This document shows, piece by piece, positions 1 through 11,060 of a stretch of 64,000 nt of DNA (within the stretch, counting starts at the first letter, position 1; each line of letters begins with the position of its first letter). Source of the DNA: Chamaelirium japonicum (taxonomy: Eukaryota; Streptophyta; Magnoliopsida; Liliales; Melanthiaceae); NCBI GenBank assembly GCA_947650365.1, contig OX393549.1, forward strand, positions 97,253,014-97,317,013, in the 5' to 3' direction. The notes beneath the pieces were generated by a model. It had not been told where the DNA came from and searched no databases. It saw nothing but the letters and a program-made list of their open reading frames with translations. The position numbers and the translations under genes were made by a program.

Positions 1-709
1 TTCCCAGGCACTTCCTTTGCGGCCCCAGTAGACGAATGCCCGTGAGATGCTTTCAAAGAGTTCGCCTCATACTCCACTACTACAATGGAATCTGTCCGCA
101 AGAAACACGCTACTCAGCATAATGGAACCCCCTGAAGTCGGAAAGGAAGTAAAATAAGAAGAACTTCATGCATACCTGCAAGGTCAGACAAAGCTGCCCC
201 AGATGGAGGGATTACCTTATCTCCTAAAAGGTCGGGCTCCTCGACATCCTCGACCGGATAAGGAACCCTCAAAGTCACCCCACGGGGAATGCACACCTTT
301 CATCTCTTGGATGGGGCACTCTCAATAGCTGTCTTGGGAGAAAGGACAGCCCTGGGGCATTCGTAATATCGGCTTCTAACACGAGAACCGAAGAGGGAAC
401 CCGATGGGCACTGGAGAGATAACTGTAACTCTTCTCGGTCATCTGAATCCCCAACCGGAGGCGACGATCCACCAATCCCGCTGTAAGGTCAAAGCTAAAA
501 CTTTTAAACTCGCTACTTGCCAGAACATCAACCGGGAGACTCGCAAGTAATGGAGATACTCGCTCTTCAATCCACTTGCAGTAACTTGGAGTGGCGACGT
601 CCCGAGACCCCGACTTGGTCCCAAGAAAGAAGCTACTGCTAGTCAGCCAAGCATAAAGAGAAGCCCAGAGGCGATAACCCTCCTACGGGCTGATACACCC
701 TTGCAACCG
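1..709. other. Internal sequence of B1, no recognisable gene
   Basis: Only short minus-strand frames are present (for example 275-475 and 439-624), interrupted by stops. They may be the eroded C-terminal part of the PMD pseudogene that follows, but no motif identifies them. Confidence 0.4.
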
Positions 710-2310
710 CTACGGCATACCAGGTACCTTCTGCCGAAATCCCTGCTGGCGAGCAAAGTGGTGAGGGAAGTACTGTTCCACCTCCATTATATCCCCTCGG
801 CGCCAAACCAAGTAGCCGGGGCGACAGCTGACCATGTTCCAATACAAGCCATCCGAGAGCTCCCCGTTGTCATGGACCGTCGACCTCTCTAAAGGTAGCA
901 CTGAGTGCTCCGACGTAAACTCGAAGTCTGTGTTTCCCATCCTCCACAAAAGAGTTCGAGCACACTCCTTCGGGCGTTCCCAGCTGATAAAGGCATTCAG
1001 TATTCCTCCTATGCCTGGCAAGAATGGCAGGTCGGCTGGGTGCCCACGTCTGGCGAAAATCCCTTTTGGAAAGTGAAGAGCCATCCAGCCATACAGATAG
1101 TGTAGAGGACTAAAGGCATTAGATCGGCCGAGCTCCCCTTTGGCGTTGTCCGAACTGGACAAGCTCAAGTAAGTACAACTAAGCCCCTGGTACAAGGCAC
1201 ATAAGATTGCCGGAGCCAGATTGACGAGCTCCCCCCTCGCCATCCGAGACGCTGCAAGAAAGGTCCCTGGACGGATGGCCTCGCTGGTACAAGGAAGCAC
1301 GAACCGACAAAGGAAGATGACCAACCTGGCGGCTCGGTAAACTGCTCGTTGTCATGCCTAAGATCGAGAATCTCTCAGGGGCTCTATCTCCCCTACATTG
1401 AATGCCTCACTCGGGCCAAAGACTCAATAGGCCTCACAAAGGAACACAGCGGAGGCCTATTCATCTGGACAATCTTCCACATCGGGTGAGCTGAAGGTGT
1501 CGGGGACCTGTACTCGCCTCTGAACCAGAAATCGACCCAAGAAGAATGGCGAACTCGGTCCGACTGATCCTGCGCTACGATGATGGCGTATGCCTTGAAC
1601 AAGAGAAGGCAGGAGCTCGGGGCAAAGCTGCTATCTAGCAAATCCTTCAAAGTTGGTACCTTTTCTTGATAATAGTTTCACACCTCGGGGCATCCAGAAA
1701 CGATGTGGACGTCGTGGAGGGAGATCCCAATTTCTCCCGTTCCAGTGAGAAAAGTGTTGGTATCCGGGCACCAGAGTTCGCAGAGAGCTCGATACATCCC
1801 CTCAGGGCGACTGTATTCTCGGTGAGCTAGCGCTAGAAACTTAGCCAACGACTTCATCTCAGGTTCCGCCTTGAAGATTTCGGAGAGCTCGCTCATCCAC
1901 TCACGAAAACCGTAGAGGTACTGGACGTCCCCCCGAGGCCAGGAGTCGATACCCCATCGGGTCAAGCGGGAGAAGATCTTCGAAGCCACTACCGGTATGG
2001 GCACGAAGTCTTTATCACAGTGGTGAAAAGGCAGACTCAAGCTTGGACGAAGGAGCTTCATGGAGATTGCCTCATTAGTGTATACTTTCTCGCTCAGCTT
2101 TGGCATCCCGCAAGTCGCATCGGTAACTCCATCCTCTGTGATGCGCTCATGGATAAGAATCCGGAGCATCGACAGAAGGTCGTCTCTCCTCGACGTACGG
2201 TAGCGGTACACCCGAGTAAGGGAGAAGCGAAGGTACTTACTCCCATCGGAGAAGCCCTCAGCTATCCACCCCGGCGAAGTCAAATTCTCAAAAGCTCGGA
2301 TCCTGAAAAG
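710..2310 (-). pseudogene. Antisense plant-mobile-domain (PMD) protein, degenerate
   Basis: Read leftward, several minus-strand pieces add up to a PMD-like protein (aminotransferase-like plant mobile domain, PF10536 by recall). The N-terminal part (about 2310-1678) ends with a block around CELWCPDTNTF, then GEIGISLHDV, which matches the family pattern of a tryptophan/threonine-rich stretch before a GE...TL.DV motif. The second piece (1650-1393) and third piece (1324-710) include VNLAPAILCALYQGLS and SPLHYLYGWMALHF, the typical middle of PMD proteins. A TGA at 1678, further stops near 1390 and a frame change separate the pieces, so it is not translatable as it stands. It runs opposite to element B1. 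Antisense ORFs of this kind are known from Tat-lineage elements. More decayed minus-frame fragments continue to position 1 but I cannot assign them. Confidence 0.6.
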
Positions 2311-2339
2311 ACATAGAGAGAAGCAAGTCAAAATGAGCA

Positions 2340-3640
2340 GAGGGAAGCCGCGCAAAAAAAAAACAAAAAAGGGGGAGGGGGCCCACACACCCCTTTTCTC
2401 TTCTCCAATCCAGTTGGGAGGGCCGCTAGACTCGCACCCGCTGTCCCTTTCTTTTCCTACCCGATTAGGGAGCCCCCGCCAACCAGCTCGAGGCACCCCT
2501 GTGCCGTACGGCGTCGGTACACCACCCGCACCGACACCACCCGTGCCGGCCACCTGTCGTCGCCCGCCTCTGTGGACCCGTGCCTGGCCGGGACCCCGCT
2601 TGCACTGGACCCACACCCAGCCCCACAAACTAGCCTGCTCCCATGACGGATCTCATCGCTGTTGCTGCTATTCTCCGCACCCGACCGGTAGAGGAAAAAA
2701 AAAACATAGAAAAAGGGGGGAGGAGGGGGCCACAGCCCTCTTCCCATTCGAGACCGCACAAGAGCGGGGGGGGCCGCGGCCCCCTCTCCCCCAATCAGAA
2801 CCAGGCAACACAAGGAGGGGGGGGGGGGCGCAGCCCCCTCTCCTTCTTCTCCTACCCAACTGGGAGGGGGGGCGCCCGTCTCGGCCTCGCATCCGCCTTA
2901 GTCGGAGTCGCAACCACGGCCGCCGCTTTCCCTCTCTGACCCGCGCGGGACCCTCCGTGCATCGACCACCGTCGGCCGACGCCCCTGCGCCGCTGCCGCT
3001 GTCGCCCGTTGCCCGCGCCCCCGGCCTTCACGCCCGCCAGCACCGCCGCACCCGGCGCTGTGCCCCGCGCTCGAAGCCTCCGGCCTCCTTTGCGCTGCCT
3101 CCCCGCGCCACATGCTGCCTACGCGCACCGCCCAGCCCCGGCCGCCGCTGCCCGCGCGCCCAGCCGCCGCTGCTTGCGCCCCGGCCTCTGCGTGCGCCGC
3201 AGCCCATGCGCCACTCCGGTCTCCTCCGCACCGCCCGCGCCCCGGCTTCCACGCGCACCGCAGCCAGCCGCTCCTGCCTTCGCAAAACAGAACCAAAGGA
3301 AGAAGAAGAAGAAAGAAAAGAAAGAAAAAGAAAAAGAGAAGAAAGGAAGAAAGAAAAAGAAAAGAAAAAGAAAAAGGAAAAGAAGAAGAAGAAACAGGCG
3401 GTGAAGGCGGTCGACACCTCAGCCGCGCTCCTCTGTCCTCCTCGCCACGATCGTTGTCACCTCGTTGCTTCGAGCCCGCCTTCGCAACGATCTTCAAGTC
3501 GCGCACCATCGCCGCCTCCGCCGACGAAATAGGTGACACCAGAAAGACGGAGCAAGTTACGTGCAACCCCGAGCAGCACTCTTCCGACGGCGGTCTCCAA
3601 ACGCCAGTAGAGCATTCGCAAGAACAAGGTGTTGGATGAA
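2340..3640. repeat. GC-rich and purine-rich low-complexity stretch of B1
   Basis: From about 2450 to 3290 the DNA is very GC-rich, with C/G homopolymer runs and proline/arginine/alanine-coding triplets in all frames. 3296-3400 is almost pure A/G on the plus strand. Long ORFs exist on both strands here but reflect composition, not a conserved protein. It lies upstream (in its own orientation) of the antisense PMD frame and could contain that gene's promoter and leader. Confidence 0.5.
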
Positions 3641-3754
3641 AGGGGTAGTGGCCCTTAAATAAGCCACCAATACTATCCAAAAAAGGAATCAAGGACAAGT
3701 GCTCCGCATTTCCTACGTACATAAGTACTCCGCGTTTTCGCCAGCGCACTCATC

Positions 3755-3770
3755 CTTGAGGGGGCACTTG
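3755..3770 (+). other. Putative polypurine tract of B1
   Basis: CTTGAGGGGGCACT directly precedes the LTR start TGTAGACAC at 3771. A G-rich purine run just before a TG-starting repeat is the usual plus-strand primer of an LTR element, which marks this LTR as the 3' one. Confidence 0.5.
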
Positions 3771-4155
3771 TAGACACACAAATTGTGTCTAACCCGAACC
3801 CGACTCGTATGCGCTAATGCTGAGGCAAACCCGACACACACTCGGACCCGGACCCGACTCGCATGCACCAATGCTGAGGCAAACCCGACACGCACTTGGA
3901 CCCGAAACCGACTCGCATGCACTGACTCGGAGGCAAACCCGACACGCAAACCGGACCCGACCCGCACCAAACAAGGGGCCGGGTGGGCCCATCCCCAAGT
4001 GGGGCCCACCCGGCCCCCTTCTAGAAATCTGAACCCCTTAAGGGGTGGCCGGCCATGCAAAGAAAGAAAGAAAGAAAAGAAAAGAAAAGGAAAAGAAAAA
4101 AAAGGAAACAAAAGAAAAGAAGAAAAAGGAAACAAGCACCGCCATACGCGGGGGG
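3771..4155 (+). repeat. B1 LTR, left fragment
   Basis: Starts TGTAGACACACAAATT, almost as the copy at 62,223 does. It holds three to four degenerate repeats of about 57 bp (ACCCGACTCGCATGC and flanks, 3795-3960). A perfect 16-bp inverted repeat follows (3975-3990 with 4002-4017, arms GGGGCCGGGTGGGCCC), then an A/G-only tract (4058-4135). The sequence breaks at 4155 where element A begins and continues at 16,899. Confidence 0.75.
4151..4155 (+). other. Target-site duplication of element A (left)
   Basis: GGGGG immediately before the LTR, repeated at 16,894-16,898. Joining the flanks gives a sequence like the uninterrupted site near 62,655-62,675 in the second B LTR. Confidence 0.85.
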
Positions 4156-4189
4156 TGTGGGTGCAAATTTTGGCAAGAAGTTTGCAAAC

Positions 4190-4515
4190 AGCGGGACCCA
4201 CCATCCCTGCCTAGTGGGCCCACGAAGGCAACCGCGGGACCCATCGGCCCTGCCTGGTGGGCCTACGAAGACAACCGCGGGACCCACCGGCCCTGCCTGG
4301 TGGGCCCCCGAAGACTACCACGGGACCCACCGGCCATGCCTGGTGGGCCCACGAAGACTACCACAGGACCCACCGACCCTGCCTGGTGGACCCACGAAGA
4401 TTACCACAGGACCCACTGGCCCTGCCTGGTGGGCCCACGAAGACTACGCGGGACCCACCGGCCCTGCCTGGTGGGCCTACAGAGACTACCGCGGGACCCA
4501 CCAGCCCTGCCTGGG
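4190..4515 (+). repeat. U3 tandem repeats, 43-bp unit, about 8 copies
   Basis: Each unit carries GGGACCCACCGGCCCTGCC, then TGGTGGGCCCACGAAGAC. GTGGGCCCAC is a 10-bp palindrome that fits both TCP-type consensus sites (GGNCCCAC and GTGGNCCC). The array lies 50-370 bp upstream of the TATA box, the place for an upstream activating region. Confidence 0.85.
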
Positions 4516-4564
4516 GAATCCCCCAGATACAATAGCAGAAACCGCCATTTACCCCAGAATTTCT

Positions 4565-4573
4565 CTATAAATA
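4565..4573 (+). promoter_or_regulatory. TATA box of element A 5' LTR
   Basis: CTATAAATA, repeated identically at 16,468-16,476 in the 3' LTR. It should drive the gag-pol transcript. Confidence 0.75.
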
Positions 4574-5003
4574 GTAGACCCTTCGAATGTAAATAGATCC
4601 GGTTTTTCAAAATCTGAAATCTGATTCCAGAAACCAGAGCTCTGGAATTCCAGTTTTCCAGTTTCCATTCCTTCAACTCTCCTCGATCTTCTCTTTGTCT
4701 TTGAAGAGATCGGAGTGACTTCAATGATACTCGGCCTATCGAGATCACTTCGAGAAAAGTGATAGTGAATTCGGGTTACTCCCTATAGCACGGAGACGTA
4801 GGCTTCGGCTGAACTCCGAGATCACATCTTGTGTCTTTCTCTCTACTTGCATACTCAAAACATTAAACCTATCTTCGTCATTAAGACGCCAACCTTCAAA
4901 CCTATCTTCCAATCAACAGATCGACCAATGATCTTCGACTCAACTTCAATTGACTGGTGAGGTGAAGTCTTCGGATCGGCACGAAGATTTTTCCCCCACA
5001 GTT

Positions 5004-5012
5004 TGGCGCCGT
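5004..5012 (+). other. Primer-binding site of element A
   Basis: TGGCGCCGT begins 3 bp after the LTR end. It is complementary to the 3' end of plant tRNA-Asp, the usual primer of Tat/Athila-type elements. Element C keeps the same nine bases; D has two changes. Confidence 0.75.
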
Positions 5013-5153
5013 CTGTTGGATCGAGCGAAAAGCCAAGTCTACAACAAGTTTCAGATCGGTTGAGCAGACAACCGATCAGACTTCCCAGCCCCTTCGGTTG
5101 AGCAGACAACCATTAGGACGTCGGCACTCTTGATTGCATCCTTCTCCCTCTAA

Positions 5154-7622
5154 ATGGCGAGAACCAAGCATCAGGATCATCCAGAGGAAAGTAATACACA
5201 TCAAGCTCATCCTGAGACTCGTTCAATGAGTCAAAGGCTCAACTTCGGATAGCCCCTTGCTGTCCCCGAGATGGGGGTTCGTTCAGGGAGCGAAAGATCA
5301 GTCGATCGACCGATCATTCCACCTCCTCATCAATCAATAGGGCATACAACCCCTGCTCCTGCTGAAGACCCTCCATCTACTTATCAAATCTCGGCAGTCG
5401 ATTTTCAACTACTACAACTAGCCAAGCAGAATGCCGCCCTCACTGCTGAAAGGGATGCTCTCAAGAAGGCAGCCTCTGAAGCCGGTATTGTTCTTCCCAT
5501 CCCCTCAACTAATGAGAGGGTCGATCTACCACGACAATCAATCCACTCAGAGCCACGGAGATCAACGGGCACTGCTGCTCTTGAGAGAATTCGACGTGAC
5601 CCAACTCCCTCTGCTGCCCCGTGGAAGCCGAGTGTTTGGGATCGCATCGACGATGAATCCTCCCAATCCTCTTCCGGTCGTAACTGTGACAGGAGGACAC
5701 CTTCGAAGCCCGACTTATCAAGAAGACACCAGATGAAATGGGTGCCCTCAAAGAGCAGAGCCTCTCCATCCATCCCGCTTCAATGAGGAATCGGATCGAA
5801 CCTTCGTCACCGACTCCAACCGGCTGAAACTCAGAGGCCTGAACAAGACCTCGCGATCTTGCCTCTTGACCTACATCCAGGTCGGGGGCATGGTCGTAGG
5901 GACGGATATTCCTCTGCTGGACCTCTCCATCAGAGCCTGTTCGAGTCAACATTTTCAAGGGGATGGAGAACTCCCACTCTCCCCAAATTCAATTGCCTCA
6001 AGGGAGATCCAACTCTCCACATACTCGCCTTCAAACAAGCCTTGATGCCGCATGAGGAGGAAAACAACGTGCTCTGCCGCACCTTCGCGGGGAGTCTCGA
6101 CGAGCCATCCCTCGATTGGTACCATAATCTCCGAGCTGGATCCATCACCCAGTTCAGTGTCTTGGCCAATCATTTCGTACAGCACTACCAGCTGAACTTG
6201 AAGCCAGAGAAGAAACTCGATTCCCTCTACCGGCTAAGGATGAGTGCTGACGAGAGTCTCCGCAGCTTCACAAGGAGATTCCGCAATGAGCACGCCGCCC
6301 TCTCAGGAAGGCATTTAGATGATGAGGCTATCATGCTGGCCTTCCAGAATGCCCTCCGTTTCGATCTCCACATCTACAACGACTTCATTCGCAACCCTCC
6401 TCCTTCTTTGGGTTCAATGTTCGATCGGATACAAAGGGAGATTGAAGTCGAAGATGATCAAGTCGCCCGAAAAGGGCGAGAGACGAAGCGAAGACCTGCT
6501 GAGAGAGAAGCCCCCAAGTATGCTGCCAAAGCTCACAATGCAGAGGCAGGGGTTCCTCCCGCACCCAAGCGGTCAAGAAACAATGGACGCCAATCTCCCC
6601 CGAAGAAGACCACTTTCACCGAGTGTAATCTACCGATCAAGCAAATCCTCGACCGCATTCAACACGAGGAGTTCCTCCGAAGGCCTAATCCTTTGCAGCC
6701 CGACACCAAGGTCACTGCAGACAAAACGGTCTACTGTGACTTTCACCGGAGTCACGGCCATTCCACCGATCGGTGCTATCGGCTGAGATATCATCTTGTA
6801 GACCTACTGCGAGAAGGCCATCTCCAAGAGTTCGCCAAGGGCGAACAAGATCAACATCGATCCTCTGCAAAGGGGAAAGAGGCTTACTGGGTCCATCAAA
6901 TCTCTTCCAACCGATCACTTCTCACTGAGAATGCCAACGTCTTTGGCATTCACGGGACGTTGCACAATCAATCACTGACCGGGAAGGAAGTTGATCGACA
7001 AGTTCGACGCATCTTCCACGTTCGTTCTACGGCGAACAAAGAAGATACCTGGATCGAGAAGCCCGCCAAAGGCTTAGCATGGCCCTCTATCATCTTCAAT
7101 GACACCGGTCTTCAAGGAGTTCACACTCCACATCGAGACCCCCTGGTCTTGAAGCTCATCGTCGACGGGAGCACTGTCAATCGAATCCTCATCGACACTG
7201 GAAGCTTCATCGATATAATGTTCTCAGACTGCTTCAAACGTCTGGGACACAAATATTCAAGTCTTGAAGTCGTCCCAACGGTGATCACTGGCTTCAATGG
7301 CGAGCAGAGCATCACAATGGGCGAATCGAGGTTCACCCTCGACCTTAGCCGAGAAACTCGAGTCTCGGTAAGGTTCGCCATCGTCGAGGGGACATCCAAT
7401 TACAACGTCATCCTTGGCCGACCATTTCTCCACCAGATCAATGTCATCTCCTCCTCCTACCATCAACTCCTCAAGTTCGCAACAGGAGAGGGTATTTTCT
7501 GTATCCGAGGAGATCAACAAGCCGAGCGATCCTGCGAGGCAGCTGCTACAAGAACCGATCACAAGATAAATGTCGCTCCCCTAAAGCGATCCAGAGATGA
7601 AGCCGGTCCTTCTTCCAAATAG
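5154..7622 (+). pseudogene. gag-pro: Element A gag and aspartic protease
   Basis: Structural capsid protein and protease of the element. One frame runs from ATG at 5154 to TAG at 7620, but it is broken by TAG at 5250 (the element C copy has a glutamine codon there) and TGA at 5784, with a probable local frameshift around 5757-5858. Recognisable blocks: the gag core around SLDWYHNL and FVQHYQLNLKPEKKLDSLYR (6110-6230), a CDFHRSHGHSTDRC zinc-knuckle-like motif near 6737, and a retropepsin core ILIDTGSFIDIMF near 7190 with ILGRPFL near 7410. A basic linker separates gag from the knuckle. The terminal TAG is in frame with the RT region that follows. Homologous gag is present in C (43,250-44,871) and D. 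Confidence 0.88.
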
Positions 7623-9551
7623 CAACCAAAGGAGACTCCATTGTCTGAGCCCCCACCAGTCGAGTGGGAGGCTTCGCCTTCAATCGAAGAAATCATTCCA
7701 ATCAATATCGGCAGTAGAGATCTCCCTCAACAAACATTCATCGGCACCGGTCTCAACGACGTAGAAGCGCGAGACATGGTATCCTTCCTTCAGTCCAACA
7801 TCGACGTCTTCGCCTGGTGCTTTGAAGATATGCCTGGGATCAATCCAGATGACGCTTGCCATCGGCTCGCAATCAAAGAAGAAGTGAAGCCTGTCAAACA
7901 AAAGTCACACACAATCCGACCAGAACTACAAGTTGCAGTTCAAGAAGAGATCAGTAAGCTACTCGCAGCAAGCTTCATTCGTGAAGTAGAGTACCCTACT
8001 TGGATCTCCAATATAGTTATTGTCCCAAAGAAGAACGGGAAGGTCAGAGTGTGCATCGACTTCACCAACCTCAACAAGGCTTGTCCCAAAGATCCATTCC
8101 CCATGCTAAGGATAGATAGGCTCGTCGATGCCACTGCTGGCCACGAGCTATTATCTTTCATAGATGGATACTCTGGGTACAATCAAATTCCGCTTCACTC
8201 GGACGATCAAGAGAAGACATGCTTTGTGACTCACCGGGGACTTTACTGCTACAATGTAATGCCCTTCGGTCTCAAAAATGCTGGATCTACCTATCAAAGG
8301 CTGGTCACCAAGATGTTCGAAAATCAAATCGGGCGCAACATTGAAGTCTACGTCGACGATCTCCTCACCAAAAGCTCCGATCAGGGGAGCCATCTATCTG
8401 ATCTGACTGAAATGTTCCAAATCCTCCGAAAGTACCGCATGAAGCTTAATCCAGCCAAGTGTGCTTTCGGAGTTCAATCGGGCAAATTTCTAGGTCACCT
8501 TGTGACCAGGAGGGGCATCGAAGCCAATCCCGACCAAATTCGAGCTATTCTAGACATGCCATCACCTACAAATCGAAAGAAAGTTCAACGCCTCACCGGA
8601 AGGTTGGCAGCCCTCAACCGGTTCATCTCGAAGTCTTCCGACAAATGCAAGCCGCTCTTCGACAAGCTACGTAAGGCAGATACCTCTGGCTGGAGTCCAA
8701 CTTGCGAAGCAGCTTTTCAAGATGTCAAGAAATATCTGGTGCGAGCTCCTATCCTAACAGCTCCACTTCCAAAAGAAGATCTATGGCTCTATCTCGCCGT
8801 CACCGATCAAGCAATCAGTGCGGTCCTGGTCAGCAGAAGAGAAGGTGTCGAGCATCCGGTATACTACATCAGCAATACACTTCTTCCGGCTGAGACCCGC
8901 TACTCAAAGACGGAGAAGGTCATACTTGCCTTGCTTACAGCATCGCGTCGTCTTCAACCCTATTTTGTTTCCCACCAGATCACAGTCATCTCAGAATATC
9001 CACTCAAAGATATCATCGACAAGGCGGGTCGAGCGGGTCGAATGACCAAATGGGTGATCGAGATGAGTGATCTGGGGATCCAGTTCGAATCTCGCACTTC
9101 GCTCAAAGGACAAGTAATTGCTGATTTTCTAGCCGACTTTCTAGTTGAAGATCCCATAACTTGGGAAGAAGATATCGATATGCATCTTGAAGATGAAGTT
9201 GAACCTCCTCTCAATCCGGCCGCAAAGACCAATTCAAACCTTGAGGCTCCCACCACTACATCAGCTCAATGGAAACTTTACACTGATGGAGCTTCGAGCA
9301 TGATCGATTCGGGAATTGGGATAGTCTTGATATCCCCCGAACTTGATCACCTTCAAAAGGCTATCCTCCTTGGATTCAATGCCACCAACAACGAAGCTGA
9401 ATACGAAGCACTTGTCTCTGGACTCGAAATGGCTGAATCCTTGGGGATAGATCGACTCATCGCCTACAGCGACTCTCAGCTAATCATAAGACAGATCAAC
9501 GGGGAATATACACGGCGAGAGAAGAAAGGATGCAAAATTACTTGGCTCTAG
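7623..9551 (+). pseudogene. pol: Element A reverse transcriptase and RNase H
   Basis: This is the best preserved frame of A (about 640 residues with no internal stop). It lies in the same frame as gag-protease, separated only by TAG at 7620. RT motifs in order: NGKVRVCIDFTNLNKACPKD (about 8035-8095), FIDGYSGYNQIPL (8158), MPFGLKNAGSTYQ (8260), and the catalytic YVDDLL (about 8350, two aspartates). The RT-linked RNase H follows (8720-9100), and a second RNase H begins at WKLYTDGASS (about 9270), with the acidic residues of NNEAEYEAL and AYSDSQL present. Dual RNase H is diagnostic of the Tat lineage. A frameshift near 9525 ends the frame; the second RNase H continues in another frame to about 9640. 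Confidence 0.9.
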
Positions 9552-9901
9552 TGCAACATCTTCAACAATGTTTTGCTAATATTAAGTTCATTCAAATCCC
9601 AAAGGCAGAAAATCGAGAAGCAGATGCCTTGGCCAATGCTGCCTCGGTTCTTGGAGATTCGCTCGGAGGAAGACAAATACAAATTGGTTACCAAGAATCG
9701 CCAAAGACCACCCCCGAACAACAGATCGTTGCCACTACAGAAAGATCTGGGGGTGGAGAACAACCGGCCTCGAACCTTACCACCATAAAAAAGCTCGAGG
9801 ATTGGAGACAGCCAGCCAATCTTCGACTTCTTCAAACATGGCAAGGTGTCCAAAGATCCAATGCAAGCCTGAAGACTTCAAAGAAAACTTCCATGCTATA
9901 G
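9530..9901 (+). pseudogene. Element A: end of second RNase H and spacer, out of frame
   Basis: After the frameshift near 9525, the frame from 9530 continues the second RNase H: IQIPKAENREADALANAAS is the conserved C-terminal block with its catalytic aspartate. A further frame change near 9800 leads to the linker before integrase. Confidence 0.75.
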
Positions 9902-9941
9902 CATTCAAGGAGAAGATCTATATTTCAAATCACATAATAGG

Positions 9942-11060
9942 ATGTTACTCAAGTGCATTGGTCCTTTGCAAGCAAAGGCAATCTTAGTCGACATCCATTC
10001 CGGAGCCTGCGGGAATCACTCGGGAGGGAGATCTCTTAAAGTCAAGACGAAACTGCAAGGTTACTACTGGCCAACAATGACAAGAGACGCTCGCCAAGTG
10101 GTTCAAAGATGTGAGCCTTGTCAGCGACACGCTCGAGCCATCCATATCCCAGCAGATGAGCTCTATCAACTAACAAGTCCATGGCCATTCCATCAATGGG
10201 GGTTGGACTTCTTAGGTCCCTTCCCACCAACACCAAGCAAGAAGAAGTATCTGCTGCTGGTCACAGATTACTTCACCAAGTGGGTTGAAGTAGTGCCACT
10301 CTTCCGAGAAACTGACGATGAAGTCATCAAGTTCATCAGGCATAATATCTTCTCGAGGTTTGGCACGCCACAAGTCCTAGTTGCTGACAATAGAGCCCAA
10401 TTCGACTCCGACAAGTTCCGAGAGTTCTGCCTGAACAACAAAATCAAGCTTTTCTACTCAACTCCAAGACACCCTTAGTGCAATGGTCAAGCTGAAGCCT
10501 CAAACAGAGCCATTTTGGGTATACTAAAGAAGAAACTTGATAACAAGAAAGGATTGTGGGAGCAAGTCCTACCAGAAGTTCTGTGGGATTATCGAACAAC
10601 TCCGAGAAGATCAACTGGGTTCTCACCTTTCCGTCTAACCTATGGGTCTGAAGCAGTACTCCCAACAGAAAACATATCAAATACTTTGAAGACCAGAGCA
10701 ATTGAAGAAGGGATTAACGATGAGCTTCGGATCCATGACCTTGATCTCTCTGAAGAATTACGAGATCGAGCAACCGTTCGTATCGCCAAGTATCAACAGA
10801 AGATCAAACAAGCCTACGATCAAAAAGTATACAAGAGACAGTTCCCAATTGGCAGCCTGGTCATTAGAGCAGTTTTCTACAACACCAGAGAACACAGCAG
10901 CAGAAAACTAGCTCCCAACTAGGAAGGTCCATACATCGTCGAATCAGTAGGAGGCAAGGGATCATATCGACTGATTTCGCCAGAAGGAGATAGACTACAC
11001 GGGCTTGGAATACTAGACATCTCGAAATGTTCTATCCATGATGTAAATTCCATGATATGA
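9942..11060 (+). pseudogene. Element A integrase
   Basis: Catalyses insertion of the DNA copy. It shows an HHCC-like zinc region around HSGACGNHSGG with CEPCQRHA (10,000-10,130), then the core with GLDFLGPFP (first Asp, about 10,205) and LVADNRAQF (second Asp, about 10,380; the usual glycine is arginine here). The catalytic Glu lies in GQAEASNR just after an in-frame TAG at 10,476. A second TAG at 10,920 replaces a tryptophan codon near the C-terminal KLAPN..GPY block. I saw no chromodomain. The copy is inactive as it stands. Confidence 0.85.

Larger units (their letters stand above)
4156..5000 (+). repeat. Element A 5' LTR
   Basis: 845 bp, TG...CA ends. U3 contains about eight 43-bp repeats (4190-4515), then a TATA box (4565). 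The segment after it, rich in CT and including the CTACGTCTCCG region common to families A, C and D (complement of the minus-strand copies), is likely R/U5. Confidence 0.9.

Noticed and set aside
2333-3532. 399-codon plus-strand ORF
   Set aside because: It covers GC- and purine-biased low-complexity DNA with long frames on both strands and homopolymer-coded residues; no domain is visible.
3783-4596. Overlapping ORFs across the B1/A LTR junction
   Set aside because: They translate LTR tandem repeats (period 43 is not a multiple of 3) and span an element boundary.
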